DNA of 64,000 nt from Rhizorhabdus wittichii RW1 (GTDB lineage: Bacteria > Pseudomonadota > Alphaproteobacteria > Sphingomonadales > Sphingomonadaceae): contig CP000699.1 of the NCBI GenBank assembly GCA_000016765.1, positions 186,001-250,000 of the forward strand. The letters run 5' to 3'. The stretch's first letter is position 1; each line of letters starts with the position of its first letter. The position numbers and the translations under genes are program-made. The notes under the pieces are model-generated. The model ran no database searches and was not told where the DNA came from. It saw only the letters and a list, made by a program, of their open reading frames with translations. This document shows, in pieces, positions 1 through 12,091 of this stretch.

Positions 1-58
1 CGACCCTATAGGCGGCTGCGGCGGCAGGCCGGTCGGGTTGGGAAAGGACAGTTGCCAT
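1..58 (-). CDS. Truncated 5' end of an unidentified gene
   Basis: An ATG at 58-56 on the minus strand opens a frame of 19 codons that runs off the left edge (begins MATVLSQPDR). A GGAG ribosome-binding sequence sits about 7 bases upstream, which is the main reason to believe it. The N-terminus is too short to name a family; the low-complexity Ala/Pro start resembles accessory proteins of alphaproteobacterial mobile elements, but that is an impression. Between it and position 279 I see no other gene, only GC-rich DNA with a short hairpin at 209-226. Confidence 0.35.
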   Translation of the reverse strand, partial: MATVLSQPDRPAAAAAYRV

Positions 59-279
59 GGGAAGTCTCCGCGACGGGCGCCAGGAGCCTCTCTCCTGACC
101 CTTTCCCGTCACGGCGATCCCGCCTTCCTCTCGCTCTACACGGGGGGCGTTGCGGGGGGCGGAGCCACCCGCATGAAGGGGTAGCGGGAGACCGAAGGGC
201 TCACGCTCAGGGGAAGGCTTTCCCCTCCGAGGGCAAATCGGCTCTAATCTTCGATCCGCCTCACCGTGCCGGCTCTCGC

Positions 280-516
280 TTAGTGCTTCTTATCACGCGG
301 CGGATTCGGATCGTTGCCGGGCGCGACGGTGTCGGAGTCGCGCCAGCGCGCGTCGCGCCCCTGAATGCGCACTTCGCCGCCTCCGAGATTGCGGACGGTC
401 TGCTTGGCGGCCCGTTCGGCTTCGCGCTGCGTGCCGTGGACGCTGCTGGCACGCTCGGCGCCAGGCGCTTTCACGGCCCAGCCCTTCGGATGCTTGGTCA
501 CATATCTGTCGGCCAT
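280..516 (-). CDS. DUF2188 family small protein
   Basis: A 78-residue basic protein. The start at 516 is chosen because a GGGAGG ribosome site lies just upstream; longer readings of the frame run into the neighbouring regulator gene. The pattern GWAVK-x-GAERASSVH-x-TQ-x-EA, then a central GGGEV and IQGRD, matches the DUF2188 family, small proteins of unknown function often found on mobile elements. It diverges from the WYL regulator gene and shares its promoter region, so it may be controlled by the same operator and be an accessory part of the defence cassette. The family call is good; any role is inference. Confidence 0.75.
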   Translation of the reverse strand: MADRYVTKHPKGWAVKAPGAERASSVHGTQREAERAAKQTVRNLGGGEVRIQGRDARWRDSDTVAPGNDPNPPRDKKH

Positions 517-531
517 GTCTGCCTCCCTGCG

Positions 532-560
532 TTGACTCGCTCTGCGATGATGCATATATG
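532..560 (+). promoter_or_regulatory. Predicted sigma-70 promoter for the defence cassette
   Basis: TTGACT at 532-537, a 17-base spacer and TATATG at 555-560 form a good -35/-10 pair. The start point would be near 567, leaving about 50 bases of leader before the TTG start at 619. The -10 box lies inside the palindrome at 547-566, as expected for a repressed promoter. Confidence 0.5.
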
Positions 561-566
561 AATCAT
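547..566. promoter_or_regulatory. 20-bp palindrome, candidate operator of the WYL regulator
   Basis: Nine of ten base pairs around the centre at 556/557 are complementary (ATGATGCATATATGAATCAT); only 552/561 do not pair. It lies between two divergent genes, one encoding a BrxR/CapW-like regulator. That family is known to bind palindromes in its own promoter as a dimer and repress defence genes. Binding here is inference. Confidence 0.5.
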
Positions 567-582
567 ACGCACGCCATGTCAA
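553..582 (-). promoter_or_regulatory. Predicted divergent promoter for the DUF2188 gene
   Basis: On the minus strand TTGACA (582-577) is followed after 18 bases by TATATG (558-553). It overlaps both the opposite promoter and the palindrome, so one bound dimer could shut off both directions. Confidence 0.4.
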
Positions 583-618
583 GTGCGAATAGTTTGTATG
601 CTCATTAGGAGGTCGAGT

Positions 619-1482
619 TTGAGCTGGGGTGTCACACAAAGACTTGAATTTATTGAATTTCGGCTGTTCTGGGAGGGGTCGATCAATCGCGCCGACATTA
701 TGGGGTGCTTCGGCGTCTCGACTCCGCAGGCGTCGAAGGATCTGACACTCTATCAAGAGCGGGCACCCGGAAATATGGAATATGACACACGCGCCAAGCG
801 CTACGTCGCCGCGGAGAAATTCGTCCTGCGCTTCCTCGACCCAGATCCTTATGTCTATCTCACCCAGCTGCGTTCGGTCGCCGAAGGAATTGTGCCGGCG
901 CACGATTCCTGGATTGCTGAGCTCCCGAAAGCCGATGTGGCTCTCACGCCCAAACGCGACATCGACATGGAGGTTCTGCGCAAGATCCTGGACGCCGTAC
1001 GTGAGCGCGCGTCAGTCGATGTCTTTTATCAGTCGATGAACAAAGTGCGTCCGGAACCGATCTGGCGCCAGATCACGCCGCATGCGTTCGGCTACGATGG
1101 GTTCCGCTGGCACGTACGCGCTTATTGCCACCTCGAGCTCAAGTTTAAGGATTTCCTGCTTCCGCGCATTCTCGAGGTCGGAAGCAAGGGCAAGTCCGGC
1201 GTAGCCGGCGACCAAGATTGGCTCTGGAACAACTATTTTGATGTCCTCATCGGGCCGCACCCCGACCTGACCGAGAGTCAGAAGAAGGTCGTCGCCAAGG
1301 ACTACGGCATTGATCAGGGTAACGGCGTGCTCTCGATCCGCTATGCAATGCTGTTCTATGTCCTGAAACGGCTCGGTTTGTTGGATGATGCGTCAAAGCG
1401 AAGCGCTCGTACCCAGCACATCGTCACCATAAACCGTAAAGAAACCGAAGCCGCGCTGGAGAAGGCGGAGTATCAACTGTGA
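619..1482 (+). CDS. BrxR/CapW-like WYL-domain transcriptional regulator
   Basis: Predicted repressor or sensor of the defence cassette, 287 residues. The TTG at 619 is preferred because AGGAGG (607-612) lies six bases upstream and the protein then begins SWGVTQRLEFIEFRLFWEG, as BrxR/CapW-type regulators do; in-frame GTG 583 and ATG 598 lack such a site. An N-terminal winged helix-turn-helix (about residues 5-70, including FGVSTPQASKDL) is followed by a WYL domain (about 125-205, containing ITPHAFGYDGFRWHVRAY) and a C-terminal WCX-like region. Family members sit at the head of BREX, CBASS and other defence islands and repress them by binding promoter palindromes; a suitable palindrome lies at 547-566. 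The gene is followed 25 bp later by the helicase. Its base composition is less GC-rich than the core genes. Confidence 0.85.
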   Translation: MSWGVTQRLEFIEFRLFWEGSINRADIMGCFGVSTPQASKDLTLYQERAPGNMEYDTRAKRYVAAEKFVLRFLDPDPYVYLTQLRSVAEGIVPAHDSWIAELPKADVALTPKRDIDMEVLRKILDAVRERASVDVFYQSMNKVRPEPIWRQITPHAFGYDGFRWHVRAYCHLELKFKDFLLPRILEVGSKGKSGVAGDQDWLWNNYFDVLIGPHPDLTESQKKVVAKDYGIDQGNGVLSIRYAMLFYVLKRLGLLDDASKRSARTQHIVTINRKETEAALEKAEYQL

Positions 1483-1507
1483 AGGCGTTTGGGGGGAAGG
1501 CCGCGTA

Positions 1508-5011
<3,504 letters not shown>

Positions 5012-5048
5012 GGATCGGCCTTAGGTGTGAACGGTGGGGAGCGCGCCG

Positions 5049-8000
5049 ATGAGCGCCAAACGCCAGTCGGTTGCGGCCTCTGCATCGCCACCAGTCTTTT
5101 TCGAGGCGATCCGGACCCGCGCGGCACAGCGTTGGGATCAGCTTGAGGCTGACCCCGAACTGGCCGGTCCGTGGCATCAGCTATTCAAGCAGGTGCAGAG
5201 CCCGCGCCATATCCTCTCTGAACTGCTGCAGAACGCAGATGATGCCGGCGCCAGCGAAGCGCATGTGTCCATCGAGGGCGAGCGTTTCGTGTTCGAGCAC
5301 AACGGAGAGGATTTCATCGAAGCGCATTTCGCATCGATCTGCCGGTTCGGCTACTCGAACAAGCGCGCGCTCCACACGATCGGGTTTCGCGGGATCGGCT
5401 TCAAGAGCACGTTCAGCCTCGGTGATCGGGTCGAGCTTTACACCCCCTCGCTCGCGGTCGCGTTCGAGAAAGCGCGCTTCACCGAACCTCATTGGATCGG
5501 CGGCGAGCGCCTAACCGTGGGGAGCACGCGCGTCGAGGTCGCCATCGCCAGCGACCTGCGCCGGCGGGAGGTCGAGAAGAATCTCGACGAATGGCTAAAA
5601 AGCCCAACTTCGCTGCTGTTTTTCAGGAATATCCGCAAGCTGCGGATCGGCGAGAAGACCGTGCATTGGCAAAGCATGGGTGCTGGCCCTGTTCCCGACA
5701 GCGAATGGATGGCGCTTGATGACAAGGACGAGAATCCCTTTCTGCTCATGCGGTCGGGCGAGGAAGCCTTCCCCTCGGATGCACTCGAGGAAATTCGCCA
5801 GGAACGCATGCTGGGCGCCGAGGACGGTGGCGAGTTTCCGCCCTGCCGGATCGAGATCGTGCTGGGCGCGAAGGGACGACTCTATGTGGTCCTGCCAACC
5901 GGCGTCGAGACCCCGCTTCCCTTCGCTTGCAACGCACCCTTCATCCAGGATCCCGCGCGTCTCAAGATCAAGGATCCCTCGATCTCGCCCACCAACCGCT
6001 GGCTGCTCGAATGTGCCGGCACGCTCGCGGCCGAGGCGATGGCGGGATGGCTACGGGACGCGAAGACCGGGCTTGAGGATCGCGCGGGGGCCTATGGGCT
6101 CATGCCCGACGTCAACCGCGAGGCGAACGATCTTGAAGGGGCGTGCGGCGCGATCGTCGAGCTGGCGTTTGATGAGGCGATTGGTGAGGCGCCGATCCTG
6201 CTCACCGATGAGGGGAAGCTCGTCGGCGGCAAGGCGGCCATCATCATGCCGTCCGCCATCTTCGACATCTGGCCGGCCGAACAGGCGATGGCCTTGCTCG
6301 ACGAGGATGCGCGGCCGGCACTCTCGCGGCATGTATCGCGCGCGAACCGCACCAAGCTCCAGAACTGGAACTTGGTCGAGGCGTTCAGCAAGGAGAACCT
6401 GCTCGAGCGCCTGGCCGAGGTTCACCTGCCGCGCCCGGCGACCTGGCGCCACCTACTCAACTTGTGGACCTACATCGCGCCTGAGGTGACGGGCTATGGC
6501 TGCACTGATCCCAAGGCGCTGCGGATCGTGCCGGTGCAGGGCCAGGACGTGCTTTTCGCGGCATCGGAGGTGGTACGCCTCGGCGAGAAGAAGTTGCTCC
6601 AGTCGGACGAGGATTGGGCGTTCCTTTCCGAACATCTGGTCGTCGTCAACCAGAACTGGACGCGCTTCCTCGCCGACCAGCGCCGCGACAAGCCGGACGC
6701 GAAAGCCACCCGCGAGGACCCCGTCCAGGGCGCGTTCGATGTGCTGGAGGAGATCGGTCTCGACGCGACCAGCGACGTGAGCGCCGTGATCGAGCGGATC
6801 GCCGAGGCCTATTTCGGAGCGGGCCAACCCAAATTGGCCGATTGTGTGCGGATCGCCCAGATCGCCGCCAAGCTCGGTGCGACGATCGGCGCTTCGTTCC
6901 GTTACGCCGCGGCCGACCGCAAGCTGCGGCGAACCAGTCAGACCGTTCTGTTCGACGAGGACGGCACGCTCGATGCGCTTCTGCCCAAGACGATCCGCGA
7001 GACGCAGCTCCTGCATCCCGATTATGTCGCGCGCTTTTCGTCGTGCTCGCGCGAAGAATGGCTCCGCTGGGTCGGCTCGGGTCGTTCGGGACTTCACACG
7101 TTCGTGCCCTTGGCCTCCACGCGGTTCAGCGTGTACGGGCGCTCGCGCATCGCGGCCGAGGCCAAGGCGCGGGGGCAGAATGGGCCGCTCCACTATCCTT
7201 ACGTGACCGACAATTTCGTTGTCGAGGATTGGGACTTCGCCGCCGATTATTGGAAGCACTGGCAGGCGGTATCAGGCTCCGACCCCAGCATCTGGGCGAA
7301 GGTCGCGGGAAACATCCTCGCGCAGCGTGAAAGTTATTGGTCGCGGGCGTCGAGCGCCCGGTTGTTGCAGGTCGCGACCACCGGATCGACACGCGCGGTC
7401 AGCTGGGAAACCCTGGTGGCGGGCTGGGTCCTGAAGCTCCGGGACAAGCCCTGTCTTCCCGACACGCGCGATGTCGCGCAGCTGCCCGCTGACCTGCTGC
7501 GGCGAACGCCGGAGACCGAATCCTTCATCGATGTCGAGCCTTTCGTGCATGGGCTCCTCGACCGGGAAGCGACGCGGCCGCTGCTCGACATTCTCGGAGT
7601 CCGGCGCACACCGAGCGGTCCTGGCCAGCTGCTCAAGCGCCTGAGGGCACTGGCGGGATCGGCTCGCGCGCCGGCGCATGAAGTCGAGAAATGGTATCGC
7701 CGCCTCGACACGATGCTGGAGAGCTGCTCGACGGCGGACGCCGTGAGCGTCAAGGATGCCTTCAAGACCGAGCGGCTGATCCTCGCGCAGGACGGCTCGT
7801 GGGTGACCGCGGGGAGCGTCTTCATCCACGGCGATGAAGAGGATGTGCCGGGGGCAGCGCTCATTCGCGCGTCGGTCGCCGATCTCACCCTCTGGCACCG
7901 TGTCGACGTCGCCGACCGTCCGTCGGCCGATCTGGCGCTTCAGTGGCTGGGGTCGCTCGCCTCCGGTTCATCGCTTTCGCCAGACGACGCGCGCCGCGTG

Positions 8001-9293
8001 CGTGCGCTCCTCGTCAAATATCCCGTCCGCATTTGGCAGGAATGCGGGCACTGGATGAACCTGCTCGGCGAATGGGCGGCGATCGACACGCTCGATTATG
8101 CGCTCAGCATGCAGGGTCTGGTGCGGTGGAGTCATCTCCACGATTGGGTGAAGCGCAAGACCGCCGACTTGCAGCGCTTGTCCGGTGAAATCGCGCGCGA
8201 GGCACCCTTTACCGGGCTGGCAGCCCTGTCAGACAAGATCGAGGAACGGTTTGACCAGCCCTCCTTCCCGGCCGGGTTCGAGGACAAGCGGGCGTGGCTC
8301 AGCGCCTTTGGCAGGCAGCTACAGCGGATCGAGCTTGACGATCCGGCCGAAACCGAGCGTGTTCGCGCGGTCGCCGTCGATATTGCCGATACCGCCTGGG
8401 TGACTGCACCACGGCTGGAAGTGATCCCCTATCTGGATGGCACGCCTGCCGGTACTGGGCGGCCTGCCGATCTCGTCTGGCTCGATCGCACGCTGTTCGT
8501 GACGCCGCTCTCCAAGGCCAAGCTTGCCAAACGCGTGCCGGAAGAGATCGGCAAAAGCCTCTCCCCCGATGTTCGCTCGGCACTGGCTTATGCGTTCGAA
8601 CGGTCCGCGGACGATATCCGGGACTATCTGGAAGAGAATTTCAGGCTCGCGCCGGAGGACAGCACTTACGAACCGGCTGACACACCGTCGGCTGATGCAG
8701 CGCCCGAGTCCTCCACCAACAGCCCACCGGCGGAAGACTCAAGGCCGGATGACGAAACCATAGAACCCGAAGACGACGCGGTATTGCTCAATGCCGATGA
8801 TGCGGATGCGGATGCGCCGGCATCCTCGGCCGAACCATCTGACGACGCGCCAAGCGATGATCTGATGGACGAGCCCGCGTCCCCATCCCGGCCACGGGCG
8901 GCGCCAAAGCCTCGCCAGCCCGGTGTCATGGCACGTTTTGCGCTTGCGCAGGGGTTTAAGGCCGATGGCGAGGATCGCTTCTTCCATTCGGATGGAAGCT
9001 GGATCGCTCGCGCCAACGGCGCCAAATTCCCCTGGGAGCGCCGCTCGGCGAGCGGCGAGGTGCTGCGTCATTATTATCCGAAAGAGCATTGCCTGGAGCG
9101 AGAGCCGCTCCAGGTGGAAGCCGATGTTTGGGGCCTGCTCGACCAGAAAGCTGACATCTACTCCTTCATTCTCGTCAATCCCGAGGGTGAGCCCGTCGAA
9201 ATGACGGGAAGCCGCCTATGCGCCCTGCGCGATGGCGGCGAAATTACCATTCACCCCGCAACGTACAGGCTGGTTTATGACCTCGACGAATAA
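5049..9293 (+). CDS. Sacsin/Hsp90-type (GHKL) ATPase, large defence protein
   Basis: A protein of about 1414 residues. The N-terminal ATPase of the Hsp90/MutL/sacsin fold shows ELLQNADDAGA (58-68; E58, N62 and D65 are the typical N-box residues), the FEHNGEDF strand, and GFRGIGFKS (112-120), the ATP-lid glycine motif. The remaining ~1200 residues match nothing I can name. A low-complexity acidic, proline-rich linker lies at about 1203-1292, followed by a small basic and aromatic C-terminal domain (about 1295-1414). ATG 5049 is preferred over GTG 5034 because GGGGAG sits at good spacing. Such GHKL proteins recur in bacterial defence islands beside DUF3883 helicases; a conformational switch or sensor role is inference. 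It lies 37 bp after the helicase and overlaps the methylase by 17 bp. Confidence 0.78.
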   Translation: MSAKRQSVAASASPPVFFEAIRTRAAQRWDQLEADPELAGPWHQLFKQVQSPRHILSELLQNADDAGASEAHVSIEGERFVFEHNGEDFIEAHFASICRFGYSNKRALHTIGFRGIGFKSTFSLGDRVELYTPSLAVAFEKARFTEPHWIGGERLTVGSTRVEVAIASDLRRREVEKNLDEWLKSPTSLLFFRNIRKLRIGEKTVHWQSMGAGPVPDSEWMALDDKDENPFLLMRSGEEAFPSDALEEIRQERMLGAEDGGEFPPCRIEIVLGAKGRLYVVLPTGVETPLPFACNAPFIQDPARLKIKDPSISPTNRWLLECAGTLAAEAMAGWLRDAKTGLEDRAGAYGLMPDVNREANDLEGACGAIVELAFDEAIGEAPILLTDEGKLVGGKAAIIMPSAIFDIWPAEQAMALLDEDARPALSRHVSRANRTKLQNWNLVEAFSKENLLERLAEVHLPRPATWRHLLNLWTYIAPEVTGYGCTDPKALRIVPVQGQDVLFAASEVVRLGEKKLLQSDEDWAFLSEHLVVVNQNWTRFLADQRRDKPDAKATREDPVQGAFDVLEEIGLDATSDVSAVIERIAEAYFGAGQPKLADCVRIAQIAAKLGATIGASFRYAAADRKLRRTSQTVLFDEDGTLDALLPKTIRETQLLHPDYVARFSSCSREEWLRWVGSGRSGLHTFVPLASTRFSVYGRSRIAAEAKARGQNGPLHYPYVTDNFVVEDWDFAADYWKHWQAVSGSDPSIWAKVAGNILAQRESYWSRASSARLLQVATTGSTRAVSWETLVAGWVLKLRDKPCLPDTRDVAQLPADLLRRTPETESFIDVEPFVHGLLDREATRPLLDILGVRRTPSGPGQLLKRLRALAGSARAPAHEVEKWYRRLDTMLESCSTADAVSVKDAFKTERLILAQDGSWVTAGSVFIHGDEEDVPGAALIRASVADLTLWHRVDVADRPSADLALQWLGSLASGSSLSPDDARRVRALLVKYPVRIWQECGHWMNLLGEWAAIDTLDYALSMQGLVRWSHLHDWVKRKTADLQRLSGEIAREAPFTGLAALSDKIEERFDQPSFPAGFEDKRAWLSAFGRQLQRIELDDPAETERVRAVAVDIADTAWVTAPRLEVIPYLDGTPAGTGRPADLVWLDRTLFVTPLSKAKLAKRVPEEIGKSLSPDVRSALAYAFERSADDIRDYLEENFRLAPEDSTYEPADTPSADAAPESSTNSPPAEDSRPDDETIEPEDDAVLLNADDADADAPASSAEPSDDAPSDDLMDEPASPSRPRAAPKPRQPGVMARFALAQGFKADGEDRFFHSDGSWIARANGAKFPWERRSASGEVLRHYYPKEHCLEREPLQVEADVWGLLDQKADIYSFILVNPEGEPVEMTGSRLCALRDGGEITIHPATYRLVYDLDE

Positions 9294-12078
9294 TCCCAAG
9301 AAGAAGCTCATAGAGGTCGCGATCCCCCTCGAAGCGATCAACGGGGCGTCGGCGCGCGAGAAGTCGATCCGTCACGGACATCCATCCACGTTGCACCTGT
9401 GGTGGGCGCGGCGGCCGCTGGCGGCGTGTCGCGCCGTGCTGTTCGCCCAGCTCGTCGACGACCCATCGAGTCATCCCGATCTGTTTCCGACCCATGAGGC
9501 TCAGGAGATCGAGCGCAAGCGTCTGTTCGGGATCATCGAAGACTTGGTGATCTGGGAAAACTCGACGAACGAGGAGGTGCTGGACCGCGCCAAAGCCGAG
9601 ATCCGCAAGAGCTGCGGCGGCGAATTGCCACCGGTCTACGATCCGTTTTCGGGCGGTGGATCGATCCCGCTCGAGGCGCAGCGTTTAGGTTTGCCAGCGT
9701 ACGGATCCGACTTGAACCCGGTGGCGGTGATGATCGGCAAGTCGATGATCGAATTCCCGCCTAGGTTTAAGGACAAGCCGGCGATCCATCCTGGCGTGAA
9801 GGAACGTCAATTCTACAGAAATGCGGAGGGGCTGGCAGAGGACGTCAAATACTATGGCGGATGGATGCGCGATAAGGCACGTGAACGCATCGGGCATCTT
9901 TATCCTCAGATAGACCTGCCGAAGGAATACGGACGCGGTAAGGCGACTGTGATCGCGTGGATCTGGGCGCGCACGGTGCCGAGTCCCGATCCTGCTTTCG
10001 GCAATGTACAGGTTCCCATCGCGGCGAGCTTCTTGCTGAATTCCAAGTCGGGCCAGGAGGCCTGGATCGAGCCCATCGTCGACCGAAATGCCAAGGCAAT
10101 TACATATCGCATTCGGCACGGCGGAGCGAAGTCCGAAATCGCCGCAGCAAAGCAGGGAACCAAAGCCGGGCGCGGCGCGAACTTTCGCTGCCTCATGTCG
10201 GATACGGCGATCACACCTGAATATGTGAAGCAGATGGGCCGAGATGGGCGTATGGGTCAGACGCTCATTGCCGTCGTAGCGGAAGGCAACAGAAGTCGCT
10301 CCTATGTGGCTCCAACTGAAGACCAGGAGGCCATCGCCTTTTCGGCGAAGCCTGATTGGAAGCCAGAAACTAGCCTTCCGAATGACCCACGGAATTTCTG
10401 GACGGTGGATTACGGCCTCACGACGTTTGGCGATCTGTTCACCGATCGGCAGTTGGTGGCACTGAACACCTTTAGTGACCTAGTGCATGAAGCAAGAGCG
10501 CAGATCGAGACCGATGCCCTGGCCGCTGGCCTGTCCTCAGATCCCACACCCCTGCGGGAGGGGGGCGCAAATGCGAAAGCATATGCCGAGGCAGTAAGCC
10601 TGTACCTGGCGTTTGCGATTGATCGCATGGCAGATGCAGGTAGCTCGATCGCGACTTGGGCTAGCGGAGGCTTTATTCGGTTTACCTTCGCACGCCAGTC
10701 GATTCCGATGACGTGGGATTTCGCTGAGTGTAATTTCTTCAGCGACAGTACGGGAAACTTTGGTGGCGCCGTCGAATGGATTGTCCGAGCTATATCTGAG
10801 TTTCAGCCCCGGAATAATGGTTCGCTGCGCCAACAGGATGCTCAGCAGGTCGTTCTGCCCGATATTGCTGCGATTTCGACCGATCCGCCTTATTATGATA
10901 ATATCGCATATGCCGATCTCTCGGATTTCTTTTATGTCTGGCTGCGGCGGGCTACGAAAGATGTATTCCCTGACCTGACGGCAGTGCTAGCTGTCCCAAA
11001 ATCTGAAGAGCTGGTCGCTACGCCATATCGACACGGTGGCAGAACGGGCGCTGAGCTATTCTTCTTAAACGGAATGACGCAGGCCATTGCCAGCCTCGCC
11101 CGTCAGGCGTCGTCCGAATTCCCGGCGACTATCTATTACGCGTTCAAGCAGAGCGAAGTCGAAAAGGAGGGGCTAAGTTCGACGGGCTGGGCCACGTTCC
11201 TCCAGGCAGTAATTGACGCTGGCTATGCAATTGTGGGCACATGGCCGGTGCGCACCGAACGGTCTGCCCGCACGATTGCGTCAGGCACCAACGCACTCGC
11301 CAATTCAGTGGTCCTCGTCTGTCGGAAGAAGGAGGCAGCCGCAGAGGTTGTCACTCGTGCAGAGTTTATCAGGGCCATGAAACGTGAATTGCCGGCGGCG
11401 ATCGCTGAGCTCCAAGCCGCTAACATTGCCCCAGCCGACATGCCGCAATCGGCCATTGGCCCCGGGATGGGCGTGTTCTCGCGCTATAAAGCCGTTCTTG
11501 GCTCCGACGATACCCCAATGAGCGTGAAAGGCGCGCTTCAACTCATCAACAAGGAACTCGACGAATATCTGGGCGGCATCCAGGGCGAATTTGACGCCGA
11601 CACGCGGTTTGCCATCACCTGGTTTGAGCAATACGGGCTCGGCAAGGGCGATTACGGCACTGCCGACAATCTCGCCCGCGCCCGTGGCATCTCGGTCGAA
11701 AGCGTGAAACATGCCGGGATCGTGGACAGCGCTGCCGGCAAGGTTCGCATTCTTGCTCGCGACGAGTTGGATGATGGTTGGGAGCCGGAGAGTGACGGCC
11801 ATCTGACCGTTTGGGAATGCCTCCAGCACCTCGTTCGGCGGCACGAGAAGGACGGCACCTCTCACCACACGGCTGTCCTTCTGAAGAAGATCGAGGCCAT
11901 GGCCGAAGCAGTGAAGGATCTTGCCTACTGTCTGTACGATATTTCCAGCAACAAGCGGAAAGATGCGAAGGAAGGCAATCCATACAACGCCTTGATCGCC
12001 GATTGGACCGAGCTGACGCGACAGGCGGCAACAATCCACGACACGAGTGGCGACCGCCAAGCCCGGCTGGATATTTGA
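9277..12078 (+). CDS. DUF1156-domain N6-adenine DNA methyltransferase
   Basis: A 933-residue predicted modification enzyme that would mark host DNA so that the cassette's helicase ignores it. The N-terminus (KKKLIEVAIPLEAIN ... HPSTLHLWWARRPLAA) is the DUF1156 signature. S-adenosylmethionine motif I is DPFSGGGS (122-129), followed by SDLNPVA; catalytic motif IV is DPPYYD (536-541), the N6-adenine/N4-cytosine type. About 400 residues separate the two, as usual for this family. ATG 9277 lies inside the end of the preceding gene and implies translational coupling. The middle of the gene (about 10200-11200) is visibly richer in A+T than its neighbours and uses rare codons such as TTA, consistent with separate ancestry. 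The recognition site cannot be read from sequence. Confidence 0.9.
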   Translation: MTSTNNPKKKLIEVAIPLEAINGASAREKSIRHGHPSTLHLWWARRPLAACRAVLFAQLVDDPSSHPDLFPTHEAQEIERKRLFGIIEDLVIWENSTNEEVLDRAKAEIRKSCGGELPPVYDPFSGGGSIPLEAQRLGLPAYGSDLNPVAVMIGKSMIEFPPRFKDKPAIHPGVKERQFYRNAEGLAEDVKYYGGWMRDKARERIGHLYPQIDLPKEYGRGKATVIAWIWARTVPSPDPAFGNVQVPIAASFLLNSKSGQEAWIEPIVDRNAKAITYRIRHGGAKSEIAAAKQGTKAGRGANFRCLMSDTAITPEYVKQMGRDGRMGQTLIAVVAEGNRSRSYVAPTEDQEAIAFSAKPDWKPETSLPNDPRNFWTVDYGLTTFGDLFTDRQLVALNTFSDLVHEARAQIETDALAAGLSSDPTPLREGGANAKAYAEAVSLYLAFAIDRMADAGSSIATWASGGFIRFTFARQSIPMTWDFAECNFFSDSTGNFGGAVEWIVRAISEFQPRNNGSLRQQDAQQVVLPDIAAISTDPPYYDNIAYADLSDFFYVWLRRATKDVFPDLTAVLAVPKSEELVATPYRHGGRTGAELFFLNGMTQAIASLARQASSEFPATIYYAFKQSEVEKEGLSSTGWATFLQAVIDAGYAIVGTWPVRTERSARTIASGTNALANSVVLVCRKKEAAAEVVTRAEFIRAMKRELPAAIAELQAANIAPADMPQSAIGPGMGVFSRYKAVLGSDDTPMSVKGALQLINKELDEYLGGIQGEFDADTRFAITWFEQYGLGKGDYGTADNLARARGISVESVKHAGIVDSAAGKVRILARDELDDGWEPESDGHLTVWECLQHLVRRHEKDGTSHHTAVLLKKIEAMAEAVKDLAYCLYDISSNKRKDAKEGNPYNALIADWTELTRQAATIHDTSGDRQARLDI

Positions 12079-12091
12079 GGGGGAATGAGAC

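Noticed and set aside
209-226. AGGGGAA-GGCT-TTCCCCT hairpin
   Set aside because: A 7-bp stem with no T-run on either strand and too far from the DUF2188 stop to be called a terminator.
52-561. 169-codon plus-strand frame at the left edge
   Set aside because: Arg/Pro-rich, no family match, and overlaps the well-supported DUF2188 gene in antisense.
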